From NCBI GenBank assembly GCA_020723345.1, contig DYJA01000008.1, forward strand, positions 57,821-121,820: DNA of 64,000 nt, read 5' to 3'. The notes under the pieces were generated by a model. That model saw nothing but the letters and a program-made list of their open reading frames with translations. It was not told the DNA's origin and ran no database searches. Source of the stretch: Candidatus Aquidulcis sp. (GTDB lineage Bacteria > Chloroflexota > Anaerolineae > UBA4142). Position 1 is the first letter of the stretch, and each line of letters begins with the position of its first letter. The position numbers and the translations under genes were made by a program. Below are positions 8,958 to 15,619 of this stretch, piece by piece.

Positions 8958-9402
8958 CGCCTTTTTCAATCTCCAACACTTTATTCAATCGCCGCTGAAA
9001 CCGCTCGCGCGTGTCGAATCGCGCGGAGAGAAACGCGCGCACGAGTTCGCGCGCCAATTCATCGCCGATGATGCGCGCGCCGAGACACAGCACGTTCATG
9101 TTGTCGTGCTCGACGCCTTGGTGCGCCGAGTACGTGTCGTGGCACAGCGCCGCGCGGACGCCGCGCATTTTCGTCGCGGCGATGCTCGCGCCGACGCCGC
9201 TGCCGCACACGATGACGCCGCGCTCGGCGTCGCCGCGCTGAATCGCCGCGCCGACCGCGCGCGCGAAATCGGGATAATCGTCGTGCGCGTCGTACTTTGC
9301 CGCGCCGCAATCCACGACGGTATGTCCCAGTTCCTTCACTTCGTCCACAAGCGTTTGCTTGAGCGAGAATCCGCCGTGGTCGACGCCGATGGCGATTTTC
9401 AT
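8950..9402 (-). CDS. rpiB: Ribose-5-phosphate isomerase B
   Basis: 150 residues, the normal RpiB length. It interconverts ribose 5-phosphate and ribulose 5-phosphate. Signature stretches are MKIAIGVDHGG at the N-terminus, the catalytic Cys in VIVCGSGVGASIAA, and CHDTYSAHQGVEHDNMNVLCLG. The start at 9402 is set by GGAGGTTCA immediately upstream; an upstream extension would translate a repeat. The final codons (EIEKGGN) overlap the word repeat between rpiB and tal. It is part of the pentose phosphate gene group. Confidence 0.95.
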   Translation of the reverse strand: MKIAIGVDHGGFSLKQTLVDEVKELGHTVVDCGAAKYDAHDDYPDFARAVGAAIQRGDAERGVIVCGSGVGASIAATKMRGVRAALCHDTYSAHQGVEHDNMNVLCLGARIIGDELARELVRAFLSARFDTRERFQRRLNKVLEIEKGGN

Positions 9403-9417
9403 TGAACCTCCAGAATG

Positions 9418-9453
9418 AAACGTGATGCGTGATGCGTATTGCGTGTTGCGTCT
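9418..9453. repeat. Word repeat of the GTGATGCGTGTTGCGT family
   Basis: Tandem GTGATGCGT / GTGTTGCGT words between the PPOX-family gene and rpiB. Related copies are at 17410-17462, 21139-21160, 22593-22618, 24298-24356 and 53960-54003. Confidence 0.65.
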
Positions 9454-9919
9454 AATCCTGATATTCGGCTTTGTACCCAAATGCTTCGGCGTTGTCAATC
9501 CAGCGCAGCCAGCGCGGCGTCAATTTGAACACATCCACCACGCCGAAAATTTCGTGCGCGCGTCCCAACATCTCGACACTCGGCAGGAATTCGCGCACGA
9601 ACGCGTACTTGACGAGATACTGCGCGAACGCGCGCGCGCGTTCGGCGCGGTCGTCCACGCGCGCCGCCGTCCCGTCGATCTGGACGCCGCGAACGTCTTG
9701 CCAGCCGCGCGCCGCGCCGTGAATCGTCGCGCTGACGCGCGGCTCGCGCGCGAGGTTCTGAATGTGGCGCGTCTTGGGATCGGAAAGAAAGAAGAACGCG
9801 TCGTCGGCGTACGCGTAAAACAGATCGCACGCGTGCGGCGCGCCGTCGGCGTTCGTCGTCGCGAGCGTCAGCGTGTTGTGCGCGGCGAGAAAATCGCGCA
9901 CAGCGTCAGGGAGTTTCAT
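9452..9919 (-). CDS. Pyridoxamine 5'-phosphate oxidase-like (PPOX) split-barrel protein
   Basis: 155 residues with the FMN/F420-binding split beta-barrel pattern: MKLPDAVRDFLAAHNTLTLATTNADGAPHACDLFYAY, then FFLSDPKTRHIQNL and VSATIHG. Members use flavin, F420 or haem and their substrates vary, so no reaction is assigned. The ATG at 9919 overlaps the 3' end of ubiX by 14 bases, suggesting co-translation with the flavin prenyltransferase gene. Confidence 0.8.
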   Translation of the reverse strand: MKLPDAVRDFLAAHNTLTLATTNADGAPHACDLFYAYADDAFFFLSDPKTRHIQNLAREPRVSATIHGAARGWQDVRGVQIDGTAARVDDRAERARAFAQYLVKYAFVREFLPSVEMLGRAHEIFGVVDVFKLTPRWLRWIDNAEAFGYKAEYQD

Positions 9920-10487
9920 CGCGCGGCTCTTTCCACCGCGAGTACAAATCGTTGTCAATCCCAACGCGCGCGAGGACGCGCCCCACCGTATCGTCAATGA
10001 TCTCGTCCACCGTTTTGGGCTGGCGATAAAACGCCGGCACGGGCGGAAAAATGATCGCGCCGATTTCCGCCGCGCGCGTCATCAGCCGCAAATGTCCCAG
10101 GTGCAGCGGCGTCTCGCGCACGACGAGCGCGAGCGGACGCCCTTCTTTGAGCATCACGTCCGCCGCGCGCGCGATCAAATCCGCGGCGTACGAATTGGCA
10201 ATCGCGGAAAGCGTTTTGATGCTGCACGGAATCACGAGCATTGCGCGCGTGGTAAAACTGCCGCTCGCCAACGCCGCGCCGATATCGCGGTCGTCGTACA
10301 CCGTGTGCGCGAGCGCTCCGACATCTTTCGTCGCCCAATTCGTTTCGGCGGCAATCGTTTGCTTCGCGGCGGCGCTGACGATCAAGTGCGTCTCGATCTG
10401 CGGCAGCGCGTGCAAGGCTTGGAGCGCGCGAATGCCGTAAATGACGCCGCTCGCGCCGGTGATGGCAAGGATGATGCGTTCTGGCAT
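9906..10487 (-). CDS. ubiX: Flavin prenyltransferase UbiX
   Basis: 193 residues, the usual size. The family prenylates FMN with dimethylallyl phosphate to make the cofactor of UbiD-type decarboxylases. Visible are the N-terminal flavin loop AITGASGVIYG, the central CSIKTLSAIANSYAADLI and the C-terminal PPVPAFYRQPKTVDEI. No ubiD gene is present in this window, so the partner enzyme must be elsewhere. The gene overlaps the start of the PPOX-like gene. Confidence 0.93.
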   Translation of the reverse strand: MPERIILAITGASGVIYGIRALQALHALPQIETHLIVSAAAKQTIAAETNWATKDVGALAHTVYDDRDIGAALASGSFTTRAMLVIPCSIKTLSAIANSYAADLIARAADVMLKEGRPLALVVRETPLHLGHLRLMTRAAEIGAIIFPPVPAFYRQPKTVDEIIDDTVGRVLARVGIDNDLYSRWKEPRDETP

Positions 10488-10502
10488 GGCAAAACCCCGA
10501 GT

Positions 10503-10590
10503 CAGTAAACAGTCAACAGTGAACAGTCAACAGTAAACTGAACACTGAATACTAAACACTGTTCACTGTTCACCGTTCACTGTTGACTGT
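10503..10590. repeat. Word repeat of the AACAGTCAACAGTGAACAGT family
   Basis: Tandem (A)ACAGTNAACAGT words followed by ACTGTTCACTGTTCACC words in the opposite sense, able to fold into a long hairpin. It fills the ubiX-HAD spacer and continues into the 3' end of the HAD phosphatase gene, whose last residues (QSTVNGEQ) it encodes. Confidence 0.8.
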
Positions 10591-11276
10591 TGCCCAATCA
10601 CTTCCCAATTCTTTTCCCGCGCCAACGCGGCAAGTTGCGGATCGGGATAGACCGCGACGGGATGCCCCACCATTTGCAACAAATCCAAATCGCTGATCGA
10701 ATCGGCGTACGCGTAACTCGCGGCAAAATCCAGCGCGATGCCGCGCGCGTCCAGCCATTTCCGCGCGAGGCGTTCTTTCTCGACGCCCATGCACACCGGC
10801 GGAATGACGCGTCCGGTGAATCGTCCGCCCGCAAATTCGACGTCGGTGCCGATCACGCCGGTCGCGCCCAACGCGTCGCCCAGAATTTTCAACGTCGGCG
10901 CGAGCATCGCGGAAACCAGGACGACGACGTGACCCTGCGCGACATGCTCGCGCAAACGCGCCAAGACATCGTTCTGCGCGGTTGGCTGAATGAATTGTTC
11001 CGCCACCCAACGAAATGCAGCGTCGCCTTGCGCGGCGTCCCAATCTCGAACGAGTCCGCCCATCGCCACAACCCAGGGCTTGCGGAAATCTTCTTCGCCG
11101 ATCAGTTTGAGTTTACGCAGATAATAGTACGGCAAATTGCGCGCGAAATACCAACGCGTGCGCGCTTTGCCGTCGTGCTCGGCGACGTACCGCATCAAGC
11201 CGCGCCACATATTCGCGGTGTAGAGCGTGCCGTCCACATCGAAGAACGCGCCAATTCTTTTTTCTTCCGGTCGCAT
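10563..11276 (-). CDS. HAD-superfamily hydrolase, subfamily IB
   Basis: 237 residues. The HAD nucleophile motif is FFDVDGTLY (about residues 11-19), motif II is VVLVSAM and motif IV is YADSISDLDLL. Subfamily IB includes phosphoserine phosphatase-like enzymes and lysophospholipid-related phosphatases; substrate is not predictable here. The start at 11276 lies only seven bases downstream of a TATAAT box, so the transcript may be leaderless. The last eight residues are encoded by a word repeat. It is divergent from xpt. Confidence 0.82.
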   Translation of the reverse strand: MRPEEKRIGAFFDVDGTLYTANMWRGLMRYVAEHDGKARTRWYFARNLPYYYLRKLKLIGEEDFRKPWVVAMGGLVRDWDAAQGDAAFRWVAEQFIQPTAQNDVLARLREHVAQGHVVVLVSAMLAPTLKILGDALGATGVIGTDVEFAGGRFTGRVIPPVCMGVEKERLARKWLDARGIALDFAASYAYADSISDLDLLQMVGHPVAVYPDPQLAALAREKNWEVIGQQSTVNGEQ

Positions 11277-11283
11277 TGGCGCA

Positions 11284-11289
11284 ATTATA
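11284..11289 (-). promoter_or_regulatory. -10 box (TATAAT) of the HAD phosphatase gene
   Basis: TATAAT on the minus strand ends seven bases before the ATG, with a weak TTTGCG-like -35 about 16-17 bases upstream. The spacing leaves no room for a ribosome binding site. Confidence 0.55.
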
Positions 11290-11321
11290 GCACATAACGC
11301 CAAAGCGCAAAAGGCACAATC

Positions 11322-11351
11322 TTGCATGATTCAATCGCCTCGTGTTATACT
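11322..11351 (+). promoter_or_regulatory. Probable promoter of xpt-guaA
   Basis: TTGCAT and TATACT separated by 18 bases, 29 bases upstream of the xpt start. I saw no purine-riboswitch core in the short leader. Confidence 0.55.
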
Positions 11352-11380
11352 TGGACTCAATCAAACCAGGAGATGAGCCG

Positions 11381-11950
11381 ATGCAAGAACTCAAAGAACG
11401 AATCTTGAAAGAGGGACGCAATTTGGGCAAGGGCATTCTCAAAGTGGATTCATTCCTCAATCATCAAATCGATCCGTTGCTGATGACGCGCCTGGGACAA
11501 GAACTCGCGCGCCGCCTCGCGCACACCCAGCCGACCAAGGTGCTCACCGCCGAAACGAGCGGCATCGCGCCCGCGCTCGCGGCGGCGGCCGCGCTCGGCG
11601 TGCCGTTGGTCTTTGCGCGCAAACGCCCGCCGCTGACGATGGATTACACTATCGTCTCCGAAACCGCGCGCTCGCGCACGCAAGGCAACCTGGTCGAACT
11701 GATGGTTTCGACCGAGTACTTGCGCGCCGGAGATCGCGTGCTGATCATCGACGACTTTCTCGCGACCGCGCAGACGATCACCGCGCTCGCGCGCCTCGCC
11801 GAAAAAGTTGGCGCGCGCGTCGTCGGCATTGGCACGGTGATCGAAAAAACATTCGAGCACGGGCGCGAGAACGCGCGGCACCTCAACGTCCCGATGGAAA
11901 GTCTTGCCGTCATCACAAACATGGACGACGGCAAAATCGTCCTCGAATAG
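11381..11950 (+). CDS. xpt: Xanthine phosphoribosyltransferase
   Basis: 189 residues. It converts xanthine and PRPP to XMP in purine salvage. The N-terminus MQELKERILKEG...LKVDSFLNHQIDP and the PRPP-binding loop VLIIDDFLATAQT (about residues 120-132) are typical of Xpt. The start is chosen from AGGAGAT upstream; an in-frame ATG 39 bases earlier lies on the -10 region. The gene is followed by guaA, so XMP made here can be aminated to GMP by the next gene product, a sensible salvage unit. Confidence 0.93.
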   Translation: MQELKERILKEGRNLGKGILKVDSFLNHQIDPLLMTRLGQELARRLAHTQPTKVLTAETSGIAPALAAAAALGVPLVFARKRPPLTMDYTIVSETARSRTQGNLVELMVSTEYLRAGDRVLIIDDFLATAQTITALARLAEKVGARVVGIGTVIEKTFEHGRENARHLNVPMESLAVITNMDDGKIVLE

Positions 11951-12047
11951 TCCCCTCCCCTGTTCGCATCCTGAGCAGAGTCCTGAGCGAAGTCGAAGGA
12001 AGCGGAGTCGAAGGATTGAAAACGGGGGAGGGTTAGGGTGGGGGTGG
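11951..12047. repeat. Compound palindromic repeat between xpt and guaA
   Basis: Outer words CCCCTCCCCTGTTCG and ACGGGGGAGGG face each other, and inside them CATCCTGAGCAGAG...CTGAGCGAAGTCGAAGGA repeats itself. A related outer element lies in frame inside pepF (about 42837-42884) and a related inner element lies between trpC and trpD (22618-22655). Confidence 0.75.
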
Positions 12048-12048
12048 T

Positions 12049-13593
12049 ATGCCCGACACAATCGTCATTCTCGATTTCGGATCGCAGTACACGCAACTGA
12101 TCGCGCGGCGCGTGCGCGAACTGCGCGTGTACAGCGAACTCTTGCCGCACGACGCGCCGCGCGAAGAAATCGCGCGCTTGCAGCCGCGCGGCATTATCTT
12201 GTCCGGCGGTCCCGCCAGCGTCTACGATCCCGGCGCGCCCGCGCTGCCTGATTTTCTGCTCGATCTCGATGTTCCGGTGCTCGGCATTTGCTACGGCATG
12301 GGACTGCTCGCGCAAAAACTCGGCGGACGTGTCGAACCCTCCGCGCAACGCGAGTACGGACATGCAATCGTTCACATCGATCGCGCGGAATTTCTAACCT
12401 CCAATCTCCAATCTCCAATCTCCGTCTGGATGAGCCACGGCGATCAAATCACCGCGTTGCCCAGCGACTGGACGGTGCTCGCGCACAGCGACACGTGCCC
12501 GTTTGCCGCGATTGCCGAGCCCGCGCGCAAAATCTACGCGCTGCAATTCCATCCCGAAGTCGCGCACACGCCGCAAGGTCTCACCATCCTCCGCCATTTT
12601 TTGTACGACATCTGCGCTTGCCAAGGCGATTGGACGCCCGCGTCATTCATCGCGACGACGGTCGAGCAAATCCGCGCGCGCGTTGGAAACGACCGCGTGC
12701 TGTGCGCGCTGAGCGGCGGCGTCGATTCGAGCGTCGCGGCGACGCTCGTCGGCAAAGCGATTGGCGAGCAGTTGGTGTGCGTCTTTGTCGATCACGGCTT
12801 GCTGCGCGAAGGCGAAGCGCGCGCGGTCGTTCAGTTATTCGAGAACCAGAACTTGGAGATCGTGCCGGTCGACGCGCGCGCGCGCTTTCTCGACAAACTG
12901 CGCGGCGTGGTTGACCCGGAGGAAAAGCGCAAGATCATCGGCGCGGAATTCGTGCGCGTCTTTGAAGAGACCGCGCACTCCATCGCGCGCGACCAGCCGA
13001 TCCGTTTTCTCGCGCAGGGAACGCTGTACCCTGACGTGATCGAATCGCGTGCGCCGGAGCGGAGCGCGGCGGCGCGCATCAAGACGCATCACAACGTCGG
13101 CGGGCTGCCGGAGGATTTGCAATTCGAGTTGATCGAACCGTTGCGGTATTTGTTCAAAGACGAGGTGCGCGCGGTCGGCTTGGAACTTGGCTTGCCGGAA
13201 AAAGTCGTCTATCGTCAGCCGTTCCCAGGTCCGGGACTCGCGGTGCGGATTCTCGGCGACGTGACGCCCGCGCGCGTGGACGCGTTGCGCGCGGCGGACG
13301 CGATTGTGCGCGCGGAAATCGAAAACGCGGGGCTCGCGCGCGACGTGTGGCAGTACTTTGCGATTCTGACGCCGCTCAAAACCGTCGGCGTAATGGGCGA
13401 CGGGCGCACGTACGAAAACGTCGTCGCGGTGCGCGCGGTGACGAGCGCGGACGGCATGACCGCGGACTGGGCGCGCTTGCCGGGCGACGTGCTCGCGCGG
13501 ATCAGCAATCGCATCATCAACGAAGTGCGCGGCGTGAATCGCGTGGTGTACGATATTACGAGCAAACCGCCGGGGACGATTGAGTGGGAATGA
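12049..13593 (+). CDS. guaA: GMP synthase (glutamine-hydrolysing)
   Basis: 514 residues, full length. It converts XMP to GMP using glutamine and ATP. The N-terminal class I glutamine amidotransferase has its Cys in CYGMG (residue 81) and the His/Glu pair in QFHPEV. The ATP-pyrophosphatase P-loop is LSGGVDSSV (about residue 222), and the C-terminal dimerisation domain ends with the family's [11 protein letters not shown]. Residues around 118-127 ([11 protein letters not shown]) are encoded by three copies of a CCAATCT word, a dispersed repeat accommodated without breaking the frame. It is in an operon with xpt. Confidence 0.96.
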   Translation: MPDTIVILDFGSQYTQLIARRVRELRVYSELLPHDAPREEIARLQPRGIILSGGPASVYDPGAPALPDFLLDLDVPVLGICYGMGLLAQKLGGRVEPSAQREYGHAIVHIDRAEFLTSNLQSPISVWMSHGDQITALPSDWTVLAHSDTCPFAAIAEPARKIYALQFHPEVAHTPQGLTILRHFLYDICACQGDWTPASFIATTVEQIRARVGNDRVLCALSGGVDSSVAATLVGKAIGEQLVCVFVDHGLLREGEARAVVQLFENQNLEIVPVDARARFLDKLRGVVDPEEKRKIIGAEFVRVFEETAHSIARDQPIRFLAQGTLYPDVIESRAPERSAAARIKTHHNVGGLPEDLQFELIEPLRYLFKDEVRAVGLELGLPEKVVYRQPFPGPGLAVRILGDVTPARVDALRAADAIVRAEIENAGLARDVWQYFAILTPLKTVGVMGDGRTYENVVAVRAVTSADGMTADWARLPGDVLARISNRIINEVRGVNRVVYDITSKPPGTIEWE

Positions 13594-13626
13594 GGGAATT
13601 TGCGATTTCAGATTTTCGATTAGGAT

Positions 13627-13679
13627 TGAAACAGAAACGTCTCGGCCCTGCTTATCGGGGATGAGACATTTCTGTTTCA
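13627..13679. terminator. Long hairpin downstream of guaA
   Basis: Two 17-base arms (TGAAACAGAAACGTCTC and its complement with one mismatch) enclose a 19-base loop. No run of T follows, so it may stabilise or end the guaA transcript without being a canonical intrinsic terminator, or be another mobile palindrome. Confidence 0.5.
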
Positions 13680-13746
13680 GCATCGGTTAGAACTCAATAG
13701 ATCAAGGAGGCGCAAATAAGATAGAAACGCGTCAGCGCAATTCTGT

Positions 13747-14268
13747 TCATGGCATCCAGGCCACAATCCCTTCGATGTTGAACAAATCGGCGTCCGCAGT
13801 CGCCATGTGGCTGATTCCTTGCTCTCGGATGACGGCAACGTGTGCCGCGTCGGTGATCAATAACCCAAACTCTGCCCCAATGTCAGCCGCCATGAGCATG
13901 TGCGCGCGAGTGACGTCCACGATCCTCATTCCCAGTAAAGCCAGACTCTCCAAGTAGGACTTGTACTCCAAGACCGGTTTGTAGACCTTCTCGACAAAAG
14001 CCTTGTCCCTCATTGCCCGCTTGATGTTCCAGATCGTCGGCTTGTCTAAATGACTCGCGGCTTCCTGAACGAGGATCTTGAAGAACACCTCGTCAACGAC
14101 CAGTGACGAAGTCAGCGCCTCAACTTCTCCGTTCTCGATCTTGGAGAGGAAATAAGTGGCGGCTTGCCCATACCTTTCATCATCGAAGGCATGAAAGAGG
14201 AAGATATTGGTATCCACAAAGATCGGTTGGTCGGCAACGAAATCGCCCAGGTTCTGGCTCACGATCAC
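13747..14268 (-). CDS. PIN-domain ribonuclease toxin (VapC-like)
   Basis: 173 residues. PIN-fold acidic residues are visible: Asp in IFVDTNIFLF (about residue 19), Glu in SLVVDEVFFK, and Asp in LLITDAAHVA and MATADADL. PIN toxins cleave RNA such as tRNA or rRNA. The gene start overlaps the stop of the small upstream gene by four bases, the usual layout of a toxin-antitoxin pair. It is longer than a minimal VapC (about 130 residues). Confidence 0.82.
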   Translation of the reverse strand: MIVSQNLGDFVADQPIFVDTNIFLFHAFDDERYGQAATYFLSKIENGEVEALTSSLVVDEVFFKILVQEAASHLDKPTIWNIKRAMRDKAFVEKVYKPVLEYKSYLESLALLGMRIVDVTRAHMLMAADIGAEFGLLITDAAHVAVIREQGISHMATADADLFNIEGIVAWMP

Positions 14269-14477
14269 CTCTGGCTATACAGTTCGTCCAATTCTTCGCG
14301 CGTCAACCGTTTTTTGACGATCCCGCGCGTTTTCAGCGACAGAGACCGCGGCTTGATGAGAATGCCGAAATCTCTCACGATGGCTTCGATCGGTTCGCTC
14401 CGCCAGGTCTTGGGCAGCACCGATTGATCCAGAGAGAGCCGACCATTTTCGATTGTCAGCGGAATAGTCTTTTGCAT
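14265..14477 (-). CDS. Small antitoxin-like protein paired with the PIN toxin
   Basis: 70 residues, MQKTIPLTIENGRLSLD at the N-terminus, which resembles the DNA-binding beta-strand start of AbrB/VapB-type antitoxins, followed by a basic C-terminal half. It lies directly upstream of the PIN gene with a four-base overlap. The assignment is from context and size; no strong family motif is recognisable. Confidence 0.6.
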   Translation of the reverse strand: MQKTIPLTIENGRLSLDQSVLPKTWRSEPIEAIVRDFGILIKPRSLSLKTRGIVKKRLTREELDELYSQR

Positions 14478-14501
14478 TCCGTCACCACCTTTGCCAAAGA
14501 C

Positions 14502-14530
14502 ATTCTAGCACAAAGCATACGGGAGAGCAA
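14502..14530 (-). promoter_or_regulatory. Promoter of the PIN toxin-antitoxin pair
   Basis: TTGCTC and TAGAAT with a 17-base spacer on the minus strand, about 25 bases before the antitoxin start, which has AAGGTGGTG as ribosome binding site. Confidence 0.6.
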
Positions 14531-14536
14531 CCCCGT

Positions 14537-15535
14537 TCACGCGCCCTTGACCGCTTTGACCAACTCTCCCCACTTGTCCGCCTCATCCACCACAAACGGT
14601 AAATACAACGCTACACGGTCAAGTAAGCCGGCGTAGCGTTCTTTGATCCGCGCGGGCAATTCCTCGCGCGGCGCGACAATCGCGACTGCGTTCAGCATTT
14701 CGTCGCTGACGAGCGCGGGCATCTCATCCCACTTGCCGTGCGCGGCGAGCCGTCCCAATTTTTCGTTCACCGCGCCCCAGCCGTGTACGTCGAGCACCGC
14801 TTTGTACGACGGCGTGGACGCGTAGAACGAAATCTGCGCGCGCACGGCTTCGCGTTCCGCGTCATCGGTCGCGACGAAAATGTGCGACGACAACTGCAAA
14901 TCCGCGCGCGTGCGGTTTGATTTTGCCGCGCCTTGCGCGATGTTCGGCAAAACGATCTGGCGGATGTACTCCGCAGTGTGAAACGGGTGAACGTGAAAGC
15001 CCTGGCACAGTTCGCCCGCGACGCGGCAGAGATGTTCGTTCACACCCGCGATGAAAATCGGAATGTCGGGATGATCGATGGGACCTGGGTTGAAGAACGG
15101 CGTCATCAGCGTGATTTTGTAAAACTCGCCGCGAAAGTTGATCGTGCCGTCGCCCTGCCACGCCTGCCACAGCGCGCGCATCGCGAGAATCATCTCGCGC
15201 AATTTCGGCGCGGGCGATTCCCACGTCATCGCAAAGCGTCGTTCGATGTGCGCTTTGACTTGCGTGCCGAGTCCCAAAATAAATCGTCCGCGCGACGCGT
15301 TCGCGAGATCCCAAGCGATGTGCGCGAGCACGGTCGGACTGCGCGGGAACGCGACCGCAATCGCGGTGCCGAGTTGAATCCGCGAGGTATGTTCTGCTGC
15401 GAGCGCGAGCGGCAAAAACGGATCGTGCTGCGTTTCGCTCGTCCACAAACAATCGAATCCCACATCTTCCGCCGCGCGCGCAAGCGCAGGCATGTCGAGC
15501 AAGTTGGGAACGAGAATGCCAACGTCGAGTTTCAT
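14537..15535 (-). CDS. LLM-class flavin/F420-dependent oxidoreductase
   Basis: 332 residues with a luciferase-like monooxygenase TIM barrel: MKLDVGILVPNL at the N-terminus, SETQHDPFLPLALAAEHTSRIQLGT, FILGLGTQVKAHIERRF and IPIFIAGVNEHLCRVAGE. Close relatives are annotated as F420-dependent oxidoreductases of the TIGR03617 type; substrate unknown. It is on the minus strand downstream of the large Rossmann protein, separated by a word repeat. Confidence 0.85.
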   Translation of the reverse strand: MKLDVGILVPNLLDMPALARAAEDVGFDCLWTSETQHDPFLPLALAAEHTSRIQLGTAIAVAFPRSPTVLAHIAWDLANASRGRFILGLGTQVKAHIERRFAMTWESPAPKLREMILAMRALWQAWQGDGTINFRGEFYKITLMTPFFNPGPIDHPDIPIFIAGVNEHLCRVAGELCQGFHVHPFHTAEYIRQIVLPNIAQGAAKSNRTRADLQLSSHIFVATDDAEREAVRAQISFYASTPSYKAVLDVHGWGAVNEKLGRLAAHGKWDEMPALVSDEMLNAVAIVAPREELPARIKERYAGLLDRVALYLPFVVDEADKWGELVKAVKGA

Positions 15536-15538
15536 AGT

Positions 15539-15619
15539 GACTCCAGTGTTCAGTATCCAGTTTTCAGTGTTCAGTTCATTTCACCGCGCGTTCGCTGAAT
15601 ACTGAACACTGAATACTGC
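15539..15619. repeat. Word repeat of the CAGTGTTCAGTATCCAGT family
   Basis: Tandem CAGTGTTCAGT and CAGTATCCAGT words followed by the complementary GAATACTGAACACTG words, filling the spacer. Further copies are at 19899-19968 and 37571-37640. Confidence 0.8.

Noticed and set aside
11328..11380. Purine riboswitch before xpt
   Set aside because: The leader is about 25 bases, too short for the aptamer, and no conserved core is present.
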